Assembly: GCF_015142735.1 (NCBI RefSeq) | Contig: NZ_JACSPN010000006.1 | Coordinates: 124,001 to 188,000, forward strand | Origin: Oerskovia douganii | GTDB lineage: Bacteria > Actinomycetota > Actinomycetes > Actinomycetales > Cellulomonadaceae | Length of the DNA: 64,000 nt | Reading direction: 5' to 3' | Part shown: positions 17,153 to 25,222 of the stretch, one piece after another | How the letters are laid out: each line of letters begins with the position of its first letter | Numbering within the stretch: position 1 is the first letter of the stretch | Made by a program: the position numbers and the translations under genes | The notes under the pieces: model-generated | What the model saw: the letters and a program-made list of their open reading frames with translations, nothing else | Database searches by the model: none | Told to the model about the DNA's origin: nothing

Positions 17153-18970
17153 GTGCCCGAGAACTCCACGAACCCCGCGACCAGCCCGACCCGACGCCTG
17201 TCGAAGGTTCTCATCGCCAACCGCGGCGAGATCGCGGTGCGCATCGCGCGCGCCTGCGCCGACGCCTCGATCGCGTCGGTCGCCGTGTACGCCGACTCCG
17301 ACCGAGAAGCCCTGCACGTCCGCCTCGCCGACGAGGCCTTCGCGCTCGGCGGCACCCGCGCCGCGGACACCTACCTCGACATCGCCAAGCTGCTCGACGT
17401 CGCCCGCCGCGCGGGCGCCGACGCGGTGCACCCCGGCTACGGCTTCCTCGCGGAGAACGCCGGGTTCGCCCAGGCCGTCATCGACTCGGGCCTCGTCTGG
17501 ATCGGCCCTCCGCCCGCCGCGATCGACGCGCTCGGTGACAAGGTCAGCGCGCGGCACATCGCCCACCGCGCGGGCGCCCCGCTGGTGCCCGGCACCGCCG
17601 ACCCCGTCGCCGACGCGACCGAGGTCCACGCGTTCGCCGCGGAGCACGGGATGCCCATCGCGATCAAGGCGGCCTTCGGCGGCGGGGGCCGCGGCCTCAA
17701 GGTCGCGCGCACGGTCGACGAGATCGACGAGATGTTCGACTCCGCGGTCCGCGAGGCCACGGCCGCGTTCGGCCGCGGCGAGTGCTTCGTCGAGCGGTAC
17801 CTCGACACCCCGCGCCACGTCGAGACCCAGTGCCTGGCGGACGAGCACGGCACGGTCGTCGTCGTCTCGACGCGCGACTGCTCGCTCCAGCGCCGCCACC
17901 AGAAGCTCGTCGAGGAGGCCCCCGCGCCGTTCCTCACGGACGAGCAGCGCGCCGAGCTCTACAAGGCCTCCGAGGCCATCCTGCGCGAGGCGGGCTACGT
18001 CGGCGCCGGGACGTGCGAGTTCCTCGTCGGCGCCGACGGCACCATCTCGTTCCTCGAGGTCAACACGCGCCTGCAGGTCGAGCACCCCGTCACCGAGGAG
18101 GTCTCGGGCATCGACCTCGTGCGCGAGCAGCTGCGCATCGCCGCGGGAGAGCCGCTCGGCTACACGTCGGTGGCCACGCGAGGCCACTCGATCGAGTTCC
18201 GCATCAACGGCGAGGACCCGGCCGCGAACTTCCTGCCCGCACCGGGACGCATCACGCGCCTGCACTTCCCGAGCGGGCCCGGCGTGCGCGTCGACAGCGG
18301 CGTGACCGAGGGCGACGTGATCTCGGGCGCCTTCGACTCGATGATCGCCAAGATCATCGTCACGGGTGCCACGCGCCGCGAAGCCGTCGAACGAGCCCGC
18401 CGTGCGCTGCGCGAGACCGTGGTCGAGGGCATCCCGACCGTCCTGCCGTTCCACCGGGCCGTGCTCGACGCCGAGGACTTCGTCCCGGCCGACGGGTCGA
18501 CGTTCCGCGTCCACACGCGCTGGATCGAGACCGCGTTCGTGGACGAGCTCAAGGGCCTCGCGCCCGCCACCCCCGCGCAGTCGCCCGAGGAGGACGAAGC
18601 CCCCGCGACCGAGCGCGTCGTGGTCGAGGTAGGCGGCAAGCGGCTCGAGGTCGTGCTGCCCGCAGGGCTCGGCATGGCCGCGGGGCGCGCCCGCTCGGCC
18701 AACGCCGCGCGCCGCCCCTCTCGCCGCTCGGCCCCGCAGCCGGGCAACGGCAACGGCACGACGCTCGCGTCGCCCATGCAGGGCACGATCGTCAAGGTCG
18801 CCGTGTCGGAGGGCGCGGTGGTCGCCGAGGGCGACCTGGTCGTGGTCCTCGAGGCCATGAAGATGGAGCAGCCGCTCGTGGCGCACCGCGCAGGCCGGGT
18901 CACGGGCCTGACGGCCGGGGTCGGCGCGAGCGTGAGCTCGGGCACCGCGATCTGCGAGATCGTCGACTGA
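17153..18970 (+). CDS. accA: Acyl-CoA carboxylase alpha chain (biotin carboxylase + BCCP)
   Basis: 605-residue fused subunit. It carboxylates biotin with ATP and bicarbonate and carries the biotin to the beta subunit. Order: biotin carboxylase N-domain ([18 protein letters not shown], ~18-35), ATP-grasp domain ([10 protein letters not shown] glycine loop at ~178-187; [18 protein letters not shown]), C-domain ([11 protein letters not shown]), a linker rich in Ala/Arg/Gly, and a biotinyl domain with EAMKMEQP. The biotinylated Lys is residue 570 (codon at 18860). GTG start follows TACCGT. It forms the complex with the beta and epsilon subunits at 10.8-13.4 kb; BirA at 9.7 kb is the likely modifier. 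Confidence 0.96.
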   Translation: MPENSTNPATSPTRRLSKVLIANRGEIAVRIARACADASIASVAVYADSDREALHVRLADEAFALGGTRAADTYLDIAKLLDVARRAGADAVHPGYGFLAENAGFAQAVIDSGLVWIGPPPAAIDALGDKVSARHIAHRAGAPLVPGTADPVADATEVHAFAAEHGMPIAIKAAFGGGGRGLKVARTVDEIDEMFDSAVREATAAFGRGECFVERYLDTPRHVETQCLADEHGTVVVVSTRDCSLQRRHQKLVEEAPAPFLTDEQRAELYKASEAILREAGYVGAGTCEFLVGADGTISFLEVNTRLQVEHPVTEEVSGIDLVREQLRIAAGEPLGYTSVATRGHSIEFRINGEDPAANFLPAPGRITRLHFPSGPGVRVDSGVTEGDVISGAFDSMIAKIIVTGATRREAVERARRALRETVVEGIPTVLPFHRAVLDAEDFVPADGSTFRVHTRWIETAFVDELKGLAPATPAQSPEEDEAPATERVVVEVGGKRLEVVLPAGLGMAAGRARSANAARRPSRRSAPQPGNGNGTTLASPMQGTIVKVAVSEGAVVAEGDLVVVLEAMKMEQPLVAHRAGRVTGLTAGVGASVSSGTAICEIVD

Positions 18971-18988
18971 CCCCTCTCCGACCGGTGC

Positions 18989-19044
18989 CGAGCCCGAGGT
19001 CCGTCAGGCATCCCCCACGGGTAGCCTGACGGACCTCGGGTTCG
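18989..19044. terminator. Strong bidirectional hairpin between accA and MFS gene
   Basis: A 21-bp stem with one mismatch, 17 bp of it perfect (18993-19009 with 19024-19040), encloses a 14-nt loop. It sits between two convergent genes, so it likely ends both transcripts. No T-tract is needed for such long actinobacterial stems. Confidence 0.8.
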
Positions 19045-19058
19045 GCGTCTCCCGGGCG

Positions 19059-20423
19059 CTACCCGGTGGTGCTGTGCGCGTCGGCCGCGTGCATCGCCCG
19101 ACGGCCCGAGGGGACCAGCACCGCGACCGCGATCACCAGGAACATGAGCGCCCCCGACACGACGAGGAGCGACTCGACCGAGAACCGGTCCGCGAGCGGA
19201 CCGAAGATCAGCATGCCGAGCGGCATCGCGAGCGCCATGACGATCCCGACGAAGCCGAAGACCCGCCCCTGGCGGTCCGGCTCGACCGTCTCCTGCAGGA
19301 CCGTCATCGAGGTCGTCGCGAAGGCCGGCACCGCGACGCCGAGCAGGAACATGAAGGCGAAGAAGACCCACATGTTCGTCGAGAGGCCCAGGCCGACGGA
19401 CAGCACGCCGAACACGAACGTGGCACCGACGATCATCGCGACCCGGTTCCGCAGCCCGCCCCACGTCGCGAGCAGCACGCCTCCCACGATCGCCCCGGCG
19501 GAGAACGCGAGCTCGTTGGCCGTGAGCTTCCAGACCTCGTCGCCGAACGTCCGCACGACCATGAGCGGCGTGAGGTAGGAAGGGGCGACGATCAGCAGGA
19601 ACACGACCGCGTAGAGGCCCAGGACCCACCGGACGAACGTGTGGCCCCGCAGGTAGCGCAGTCCGCCGACGAGGTCGTCGAAGTACCCGACCTGCTCGCC
19701 CTCCGCCACGTCGGTGCGCAGCACCTTGGTCACGGGGATCATCGCCAGGAGCCCGATGCCGATCACGGCCGTGACGACATCGACGAAGAAGATCGCGACG
19801 ATCGACGAGCTCGCGTAGACGGCCGCCGCGACGGCGGGAGCCAGCAACGTCATGGCCGACTGGATCGAGCCGTTGATCCCGTTGACCCGCATGAGCCGGC
19901 TCGTGGGCACGAGCTGCGGCAAGAGCGAGGACACCGCGGGCATCTGGATCCCGGCGCCGGCCGAGCGGATCGCGAGGGCGGCGTAGACGAGCCACAGGTC
20001 GTCGGTCCCGGAGAGCATGAACAGCGCGAGCGCGAGCGTCGTCACGGCGATCGAGGCGTCCGCCGCGATGATCAGGACCTTGCGGTTCAGCCGGTCGGCC
20101 CAGACCCCGCCGAAGATCGACACCACCGCCTGCGGCAGGAACCCGAAGACCGTGGCGAGCGCCAGCACCGACCCGGACTTCGTCTCGAGCGTCAGGTGCC
20201 ACATGATCGCGTACTGCACGAGCATCGACCCGAACAGCGAGACGGTCTGCCCACCCAGGAAGATCGTGGCGTCACGACGCCAGCGCGGCTTGTCGTTAAT
20301 GTCGTCAATGTCGCCGGTGGCGCCGGTGGCGCCGGTGGCGGACGGCCCTACGGGATCGGCGGGATCGGCGGCGACATCCTCAGCGGTCGGGTCGGACACG
20401 GCGTTCGGCTCGGGATGGCTCAC
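19059..20423 (-). CDS. MFS exporter (MefA/EntS-like)
   Basis: 454-residue major-facilitator protein with 12 predicted helices and a ~45-residue hydrophilic N-tail rich in Ala, Thr and Asp with a GATGATGD stretch. Family-like phrases: ATIFLGGQTVSLFGSMLVQYAIMWHL (TM1), FGGVWADRLNRKVLIIAAD (TM2-3 loop, MFS motif A variant) and GRVFGFVGIVMALAMPLGML. Resembles macrolide or siderophore exporters of the MFS_3 group; substrate unknown. I start at the GTG at 20423 (VSHPEPNAV) because the hexamer CACCAT lies 6 nt upstream; a longer open frame continues to 20705 but overlaps the next gene's promoter and lacks signals. Transcribed away from the secreted-protein gene at 20611. Confidence 0.88.
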   Translation of the reverse strand: MSHPEPNAVSDPTAEDVAADPADPVGPSATGATGATGDIDDINDKPRWRRDATIFLGGQTVSLFGSMLVQYAIMWHLTLETKSGSVLALATVFGFLPQAVVSIFGGVWADRLNRKVLIIAADASIAVTTLALALFMLSGTDDLWLVYAALAIRSAGAGIQMPAVSSLLPQLVPTSRLMRVNGINGSIQSAMTLLAPAVAAAVYASSSIVAIFFVDVVTAVIGIGLLAMIPVTKVLRTDVAEGEQVGYFDDLVGGLRYLRGHTFVRWVLGLYAVVFLLIVAPSYLTPLMVVRTFGDEVWKLTANELAFSAGAIVGGVLLATWGGLRNRVAMIVGATFVFGVLSVGLGLSTNMWVFFAFMFLLGVAVPAFATTSMTVLQETVEPDRQGRVFGFVGIVMALAMPLGMLIFGPLADRFSVESLLVVSGALMFLVIAVAVLVPSGRRAMHAADAHSTTG

Positions 20424-20610
20424 CGGTCCATGGTGCGGGCGCGGGAAGGCGCGCGTCCAGGCAATTCGTGCGCGCCGGAGCCACCTGCCCCGGGCGCCGG
20501 ACCGCGCCGGCCCGGACGCCGGCGATCCGTTGCAGCTGTCCCGTTCAGCCGATATGTTCTCCCCGCCAACCGTCGCTGATCGGCGACGGTCCGAGGAGGG
20601 GGAACGCACG

Positions 20611-20961
20611 ATGAAGAAGACTCTCAGGATGTTGGTCACGGTCGCGCTGGTGGCGGGCGGGTTGCAGGTCGTCGCCCCTCCGGCCGGTGCCGTCTGGATG
20701 AGCATGAGCTACTGCGGGTTCGAGGCGAGCTACCCGTACCCGCAGGCCAAGACCTCCTCGGTCCACTGCACCAAGGCGCAGCCGCGCATCGTGTACCGGT
20801 CAGCGGGGGGCACCATCGGCTATGCGGCGGGCACCCTCAAGTCCGGGAGCTCGACGTCGCCGTCGGTCTTGTCCCCGCTCGCCGTCGTCCGCGTGGAGGC
20901 TCGGGGGTACTACGAGGTCCCCGGCTTCACCGAGACGAGCGGCTGGATGCGGTTCGCGTGA
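20611..20961 (+). CDS. Small secreted protein, unknown
   Basis: 116 residues with a Sec signal peptide (MKKTLRMLVTVALVAGGLQVVAPPAGA, cleavage after ~AGA at residue 27). The mature ~89 residues contain two Cys (YCGFEASYPYPQ and SVHCTKAQ), which could form a disulfide outside the cell, and many Ser/Tyr/Gly. Good ribosome binding site GGAGGGGG 8 nt before the ATG. Its stop overlaps the GTG of the lipoprotein gene, so the two are co-translated. No family recognised; the Cys-Cys pattern with YPYP suggests a small exported beta protein (inference). Confidence 0.85.
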   Translation: MKKTLRMLVTVALVAGGLQVVAPPAGAVWMSMSYCGFEASYPYPQAKTSSVHCTKAQPRIVYRSAGGTIGYAAGTLKSGSSTSPSVLSPLAVVRVEARGYYEVPGFTETSGWMRFA

Positions 20962-21515
20962 GCAGGCACGACGACCGTCGCAGCACCCTCGTCTCGATCG
21001 GGGTCGCCGCGCTGGTCATCGTGCTCACGGGGTGCGCTGCCGGCGAGGACGCGCCTCGGAGCCCCTTCCAGGCCGACTTCGATCAGGCGATGACGACGAC
21101 GACCGAGTTCCAGCGCAGCGTCCTCGAGGACTACGAGATCACCGATGCCGAGTACTCCGAGGCGCGCAACAGGTTCAAGGCGTGCGTCGAGGACGAGGGG
21201 TACACGCTCCTCCTCGAGGCCGACGGCACCCGGATGGAGGGCATCCAGGACGGGCAGGAGGCCGCGGCCGACGCCGTCTTCACGCGGTGCCAGGACGAGA
21301 ACCTGGGCTTCGTCGAACCGTTCTACTACGAGCTGCGGGAGAACCCGCAGAACGAGGACCGCACGGTTCTGCTGGTCGACTGTCTCCAGCGGGCCGACGT
21401 GCTCGACGAGAGCGTCGACGCGGACGACGTCCTCGCCGACCCCGGCATCGTCCCCGCGGAAGATCCACGGGTCACCGAGTGCGACGCAGATCCGAAGAAC
21501 GCGTTCCCCGAGTGA
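20958..21515 (+). CDS. Secreted lipoprotein, unknown
   Basis: 185 residues. The signal peptide ends in a lipobox LTGC (Cys ~26), predicting lipid attachment. The mature part is acidic (pI low), helical, with four further Cys residues (FKACVEDEG, FTRCQDEN, LVDCLQRAD, VTECDAD), evenly spaced at roughly 30 residues, a pattern that suggests two disulfides. No domain recognised. GTG start overlaps the preceding TGA (GTGA). The pair (secreted + lipoprotein) looks like a functional unit at the cell surface. Confidence 0.85.
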   Translation: MSRHDDRRSTLVSIGVAALVIVLTGCAAGEDAPRSPFQADFDQAMTTTTEFQRSVLEDYEITDAEYSEARNRFKACVEDEGYTLLLEADGTRMEGIQDGQEAAADAVFTRCQDENLGFVEPFYYELRENPQNEDRTVLLVDCLQRADVLDESVDADDVLADPGIVPAEDPRVTECDADPKNAFPE

Positions 21516-21630
21516 AGGGACCGTCGCTCGCCCCCACCGCCCTGGTCGCGACGGCACCGGCGACGACGGCACCGACCCGTTCTCCGTGGCGCCGGCAGGG
21601 AGCTGCGCTGTCCTGGTCCCCTGAGGGTGG

Positions 21631-21636
21631 CAGGGT
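21631..21636 (+). promoter_or_regulatory. -10-like box CAGGGT for the Nudix gene
   Basis: CAGGGT, exactly 6 nt, then GTG at 21643. First base deviates from TANNNT; the spacing is that of the other leaderless starts in this window. Confidence 0.4.
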
Positions 21637-21642
21637 GGGACC

Positions 21643-22185
21643 GTGACGATCCCGACCGAACCCACCCCGCCCCTCTCGCCCGACGACGCCCCGCGCGCGC
21701 CCCGACACCTCCAGCCCGGCGACGGCTGGGTCGAGTGCACCTGCGGGCGGCGGCACTGGGGGCTGGCCGGTGCGGCTGGGCTGCTCGTCGCGCGGCGAGG
21801 CCAGGACGGTCGTGTGGGCCACGTGCTGCTCCAGCACCGCGCGCCGTGGAGCGACCAGGGCGGCACGTGGGGTGTGCCGGGCGGCGCGATCCACCCCGAC
21901 GAGACGCCCGAGCAGGGTGCGTTGCGCGAGGCAGGAGAGGAGGCGGGCGTCGACCCGACGCTCGTGGCCGTCGTGGGCGAGCGGGTGCTCGACCACGGGC
22001 CCTGGCGGTACACGACCGTGCTCGCGGAGGTCGTGCCCGGTGCACATCTCGAGGCTCGTGCGACCGACGCGGAGAGCCTGGAGATCGCGTGGGTCGCGGT
22101 CGAGGACGTCCCGTCGCTCCCCCTGCTGGGAGCGTTCCGGGACGCGTGGCCCGAGCTCCTGGGGCGGTTCGCCGAGCGCACGTGA
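21643..22185 (+). CDS. Nudix hydrolase
   Basis: 180-residue Nudix protein, cleaving a nucleoside diphosphate linked to another group. The Nudix box runs at ~84-106 and reads G-x5-E-x7-REAGEEAGV with all catalytic residues (GGAIHPDETPEQGALREAGE). A two-cysteine motif ECTCGRRHWG at ~33-42 precedes the fold, which may bind metal. Family substrate cannot be told. Single-gene unit, convergent with the SMR pair. Confidence 0.92.
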   Translation: MTIPTEPTPPLSPDDAPRAPRHLQPGDGWVECTCGRRHWGLAGAAGLLVARRGQDGRVGHVLLQHRAPWSDQGGTWGVPGGAIHPDETPEQGALREAGEEAGVDPTLVAVVGERVLDHGPWRYTTVLAEVVPGAHLEARATDAESLEIAWVAVEDVPSLPLLGAFRDAWPELLGRFAERT

Positions 22186-22217
22186 CGCCGTGCGCGCGGG
22201 GCACCCGGGCCCGGCCG

Positions 22218-22267
22218 ACGACGGCCCGCGACCGCCCGCACCTGCGGGTGTGGTCACGGGCCGTCGT
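22218..22267. terminator. Bidirectional hairpin between Nudix and SMR genes
   Basis: ACGACGGCCCG (22218-22228) pairs perfectly with CGGGCCGTCGT (22257-22267); the loop holds a second imperfect stem centred on CCGCACCTGCGG. Convergent genes flank it. Confidence 0.65.
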
Positions 22268-22286
22268 GTCAGGTCCTGCCCGGGCC

Positions 22287-22658
22287 CTAGCCGTCGACCT
22301 GAGCCCCCGAGGGGTCAGCCGACGCGGGCTTCTTCGCGGGTCCGTGCGGGACGAGCTTGAGACCCACGACCGCGGCGATGATGCCCGCGATGAACACGAC
22401 CTTGCCGACCGAGGCGGACTCGTCGCCCGTCCAGATCGCGTAGGACACGGTCAGGGCCGCGCCGACGCCGACCCACACCGCGTAGGCGGTGCCGATCGGG
22501 ATGTGCTTCACGGCCCAGCCGAGCCCGCCCATGCTGAGGGCGAGAGCGACGAAGAAGACGATCGACGGGGCGAGCTTCGAGAGACCGTCGGACTGACCGA
22601 GGGCGGTGGCCCAGACGGCCTCGAAGACTGCGCTGACGAGCAGGACGATCCACGGCAC
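22287..22658 (-). CDS. SMR (EmrE/Gdx-like) small exporter, second of pair
   Basis: 123-residue four-helix small-multidrug-resistance protein, PWIVLLVSAVFEAVWATALGQS at the start with the membrane-embedded Glu (Glu13) that couples proton and substrate. The hydrophilic tail (~107-123) is Lys/Asp/Gly-rich. The motif GTAYAVWVGVGA marks the Gdx/SugE side of the SMR family, which exports guanidinium. The stop of the upstream gene lies 1 bp before its ATG, so the two form a pair, as expected for an SMR heterodimer. Guanidine export is supported by the riboswitch upstream. Confidence 0.93.
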   Translation of the reverse strand: MPWIVLLVSAVFEAVWATALGQSDGLSKLAPSIVFFVALALSMGGLGWAVKHIPIGTAYAVWVGVGAALTVSYAIWTGDESASVGKVVFIAGIIAAVVGLKLVPHGPAKKPASADPSGAQVDG

Positions 22659-22659
22659 G

Positions 22660-22974
22660 TCAGCTCACCACCTTGAGGCCGACCACGGAGCCGACGAGCA
22701 GGACCAGGAGCAGCCCGCGCAGCCAGGTGAAGGTCTCGGAGCCGGTGATGAATCCCCAGACGACCGTGAGGGTGGCGCCGATGCCGACCCACACCGCGTA
22801 GGCGGTGCCGGTGGGCAGGGTGGTCATCGCCCAGGCGAGACCGACCATGCTCAGCGTCAGCGACAGGAGGAAGACGACCGTGGGCCGTCTGCGGGTGAAG
22901 TTCTCGGATGCGGACAGTGCCGTCGCCCAGACGGCCTCCAGCATCCCGGAGAGGACGAGGACAACCCAAGCCAT
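22660..22974 (-). CDS. SMR (EmrE/Gdx-like) small exporter, first of pair
   Basis: 104-residue, four helices. Starts MAWVVLVLSGMLEAVWATAL with the conserved Glu13; motif LPTGTAYAVWVGIGATLTV also present. I start at the ATG at 22974, because AGAGGGG is 9-10 nt upstream and directly follows the riboswitch; the longer open frame runs through the riboswitch. Together with the following gene it probably forms a heterodimeric guanidinium/H+ antiporter (Gdx type). The promoter lies beyond 23050. Confidence 0.93.
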   Translation of the reverse strand: MAWVVLVLSGMLEAVWATALSASENFTRRRPTVVFLLSLTLSMVGLAWAMTTLPTGTAYAVWVGIGATLTVVWGFITGSETFTWLRGLLLVLLVGSVVGLKVVS

Positions 22975-22990
22975 GACAAGTAACCCCTCT

Positions 22991-23030
22991 GAGTCAGTCT
23001 TGTCCGTGCGGGTACTGCTCCCTCGTCCGC
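22991..23030 (-). promoter_or_regulatory. Guanidine-III (ykkC-III) riboswitch
   Basis: On the minus strand the 40-nt segment opens GCGGACGAGG, has GTACCCG in the middle and closes with GGACAAGACTG. These are the conserved blocks of the guanidine-III aptamer (compare the Thermobifida fusca form: CGGACGAGG...GUACCCG...GGACAAGAC). It ends about 10 nt before the AGAGGGG ribosome binding site of the SMR gene at 22974, the usual position for this translational-type switch, in which guanidinium frees the binding site. Match is by eye to the published consensus, not by a covariance model. Confidence 0.85.
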
Positions 23031-23031
23031 T

Positions 23032-23049
23032 GTTCCTCGTCCGAGGAAC
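23032..23049 (-). terminator. Small hairpin directly 5' of the riboswitch
   Basis: GTTCCTC-GGAC-GAGGAAC on the minus strand: 7-bp perfect stem, 4-nt loop, 1 nt before the aptamer. Its loop and right arm echo GGACGAGG, the first block of the aptamer, so it might compete with or stack on it. Function unclear. Confidence 0.5.
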
Positions 23050-23194
23050 CTGCACAAGCGTACCTACATCACGTCCGGACCGCCAGAGCACGGCGTCGCC
23101 CCCGACCACCCCACCGCCCCGCCTTCACACGATCTTCCCCGGCGCTCCCGACCGGCCTCACCCTCGCCCGGCGACCGGCATCCAGGATCGACGG

Positions 23195-23689
23195 ATGCCG
23201 ACTCTCTTCGAGCTCACCCCGCCCGACGACTACCTGGTGCGCCTCGCAGCCTCCGACCTGGGCCGGGGCTACAAGGCGCTCGCGACGCGCGAGCTCGACC
23301 TCCACGCCGGGCTCGACGTGCTCGACCTCGGCTGCGGGCCAGGCGCCGACCTGGCGGCGTACGCCGGAGCCGTCGGCCCGACCGGCTCCGTCCTCGGGCT
23401 CGACCACGACCCCGACGCCCTCGCGCAGGCCCGTGCACTGACGCGCGAGCTGGAACAGGTGCGGGTGCAGGAGGCCGACGTCCACCACCTGGCCCTCGGG
23501 GACCGGAGCATCGACCGCGTACACACCGACCGGGTGCTCCAGCACGTCGCCGACCCCGCCCAGGTCCTCGCCGAGATCCACCGGGTGCTGCGACCCGGCG
23601 GCCGGGCGGTGCTCGCCGAACCGGACTGGGGGACCCTGGTCGTCGACGGCCCCGATGCCGCGACGACCGACGCCTACGCGCGCTTCGTC
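23195..23689 (+). pseudogene. SAM-dependent methyltransferase, N-terminal half (interrupted)
   Basis: N-terminal 165 residues of a class I methyltransferase. The AdoMet-binding motif VLDLGCGPGADL sits at ~42-53, with LGLDHDPDALAQAR and RPGGRAVLAEPDWGTL later. Coding sense ends at TTDAYARFV; beyond it the frame runs into unrelated sequence. The missing part, starting ERAVRNGRIGRRLAGL, lies 8.7 kb away at 32414-32692 in the same orientation. Joined they would give a 257-residue enzyme of normal size. The hexamer CAGGAT 6 nt before the ATG suggests the original leaderless promoter. This is a broken gene split by an island. Confidence 0.9.
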
Positions 23690-23986
23690 GTCGTGATCGT
23701 TCAACGAGAAGTCTGGCCCGGACGTCACGGTCGGTGCCGAGCCCCCGGTACGCAGGTGCAGGTCGCGCAGCTCGGGGAAGCGAGCGTGGCGGTCGGCGAT
23801 GCGCTGCGCGACCGTCGCCCCTCGTGCGGCCTCCCCTCGACGCAGGGCGGCCTCCGGGGCGGCCCCAGGGGAGATGAGGGGCGAGAGCGCGTCAGCCAGG
23901 TCCGGGATGCCTCCTGGGTAGTCGTCCCCGGGCACGTCGCGGTGCTTCTGGTGGGCGAACCTGGCGTCGACGAACTGGTCGTCGAC
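23690..23986 (-). other. Orphan coding-like fragment at the left end of the island
   Basis: About 97 codons stay open on the minus strand (reading VDDQFVDARFAHQKHRD near 23986 to GPDFSLN near 23700) with high-GC codon usage, but there is no plausible start or stop within the block. It appears to be an internal piece of a foreign gene. I do not recognise it. Confidence 0.4.
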
Positions 23987-24305
23987 GGTCTTGCGGAACC
24001 TCCTCGGCAAGACCGAGCAGAGCGAGCTCGACACTGTCGAGTACGACTTCACCTTCGCCCGGCGCGAAGAGTTCGAACTCGTTCCGATCACCGGCCCGTT
24101 CGACTTCGAGCGCCTGAAGGAGACGCACCGCCGTCTGTTCCAGGACGTCTACGACTGGGCCGGACAGGTGCGCACGGTCGAGATCAGCAAGAACGGATCC
24201 GCGTTCCATCACGCGCGGTACATCCCCACGGCGGCCGAAGACACCTTCGGCTGGCTGCATCGGACCCGGTTGCTCGACCCGAAGGTCGACGATGAGACCT
24301 TCGTG
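23987..24305 (+). pseudogene. Fic toxin, inverted middle section
   Basis: Reads VLRNLLGKTEQSELDTVEYD, then FDFERLKETHRRLFQDVYDWAG and QVRTVEISKNGSAF, ending DDETFVVDA. This is the N-terminal half of a Fic (AMP-transferring) domain, as in DPYxYPGTDVLRNLLG...LFxDVYDWAGxxRTV. The catalytic HPFxxGNGR motif would follow but is absent. The fragment is in the opposite orientation to the toxin's first codons (24312-24359), so the gene was cut by an inversion. Both junctions lie at a GTCGAC palindrome (23981-23986 and 24306-24311). Confidence 0.8.
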
Positions 24306-24311
24306 GTCGAC

Positions 24312-24359
24312 GCAGCCCGGGTAGGTGTACGGATCGACGAACCCCTTCGGCCCGGTCAC
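24312..24359 (-). pseudogene. Fic toxin, N-terminal fragment
   Basis: GTG at 24359 opens GPKGFVDPYTYPG, the classic N-terminus of a Fic toxin, and then meets the inversion breakpoint. Its GTGA overlaps the antitoxin stop by 4 bp, as in VbhA-VbhT type operons. Flipping the segment back does not restore the frame at the junction (one base off), so further indels occurred. Confidence 0.75.
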
Positions 24360-24550
24360 CGCGCCCTTGCCCGTTCGAGCAGATCTGCGATGGTCAGCTT
24401 GCCGTCAACGTAGCCGCGGATCGAGTCCAGTGAGCGCTCGTCGGGCTCCATGCCTTCCATGGCCCACGAAGCCATCGTGTCGATGGCCAGGTCTCGACGG
24501 CGCTCACGGGTCATGCCTTGGTTCAGGTCATGGTGGGGCGTGACGGTCAT
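24356..24550 (-). CDS. VbhA-type antitoxin of a Fic module (intact)
   Basis: 64 residues, small helical antitoxin. Contains the Fic-inhibition motif (S/T)xxxE(G/N) as Ser28-Trp-Ala-Met-Glu32-Gly33; its glutamate blocks the toxin's ATP pocket in the family. The C-terminal part (SIRGYVDGKLTIADLLERAR) fits the VbhA antitoxin helices. ATG at 24550 has GAGGGG 7-8 nt upstream, and TACAAT about 45 nt upstream is a good -10. The partner toxin begins in the 4-bp overlap but is destroyed, leaving an orphan antitoxin. Confidence 0.75.
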   Translation of the reverse strand: MTVTPHHDLNQGMTRERRRDLAIDTMASWAMEGMEPDERSLDSIRGYVDGKLTIADLLERARAR

Positions 24551-24841
24551 GGTCGGACCCCTCATTTCTGTTGGTCTTCCTAGGGAAATTGTATCGGGGC
24601 AGGTCTCAGGGGGCAGCAAGAAGGCGCCCCGCTGGGCTCCGAGCGCTCAGGGTGCGGGAGGTCGCAGCGAAGTGTGACCGAGCTGGGTGTCGGTCGTCTG
24701 GTCGTACCTGGCGGGGCGGATGTCGTCGGTGCCGCCGTCGACCCAGAGCGCGCGTGTCGCCCGAACTGACACCGGGAATCCGCTCATGGGGGCACGGCAG
24801 ACGGGTCAGAACCGGGCGGAGCGCGCCGGTACACTCCTCGC
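24551..24841. other. Gap between antitoxin and small membrane gene
   Basis: Contains the -10-like TACAAT (minus strand, near 24592-24597) and the TACACT box of the next gene. No gene seen. Confidence 0.5.
24830..24835 (+). promoter_or_regulatory. -10 box TACACT, leaderless start
   Basis: TACACT, 6-nt spacer CCTCGC, then ATG at 24842. Confidence 0.6.
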
Positions 24842-25153
24842 ATGACCGCCGAAAAGCCTGCAATTCCGCCGATTCCCACCAAGCGTCCGGCGGCTCCGAA
24901 GCCCCCGCCGTCGTCGACCGGGCTGATCCAGTGGGGCGTCGTCGCCCTCATCGTGGGGCAGATCCTCTACAACGCCGGACGCCAGTCCCAGCTCAGCGCC
25001 GCGATGAACCCGTACGCGACCGACAGCGGCTCCGGGCCGCTGATCCTCATCGGAGGCCTCATCACGCTCGCCGGGCTCGTCCTGGCCGTCAGGGGACTGC
25101 TGCGCGTCGCATCCCGGATCGACTTCCTGTACCACCGCAACGGCGGACAATAG
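24842..25153 (+). CDS. Small membrane protein, unknown
   Basis: 103 residues. A Pro/Lys/Ala-rich cytosolic N-tail (PAIPPIPTKRPAAPKPPP) precedes two hydrophobic helices, ~28-45 (LIQWGVVALIVGQILYN) and ~66-90 (PLILIGGLITLAGLVLAVRGLL), with a Gly/Ser/Ala linker. The start is fixed by the leaderless box. No family recognised. Lies inside the island. Confidence 0.75.
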   Translation: MTAEKPAIPPIPTKRPAAPKPPPSSTGLIQWGVVALIVGQILYNAGRQSQLSAAMNPYATDSGSGPLILIGGLITLAGLVLAVRGLLRVASRIDFLYHRNGGQ

Positions 25154-25222
25154 TGACATAACCGCTATTATCGGCCTGATTTTGGGCAGACTTCTCCCTA
25201 CCCATCAGTAGAGGTGCGTTTG

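Noticed and set aside
19059-20705. Longer start of the MFS gene
   Set aside because: The extension crosses the region of the divergent gene's ribosome site and start at 20611 and lacks family-like sequence; the GTG at 20423 has a -10-like hexamer at the right distance.
24606-24863. Minus-strand 85-residue frame upstream of the small membrane gene
   Set aside because: Covers the next gene's promoter and has no recognisable features.
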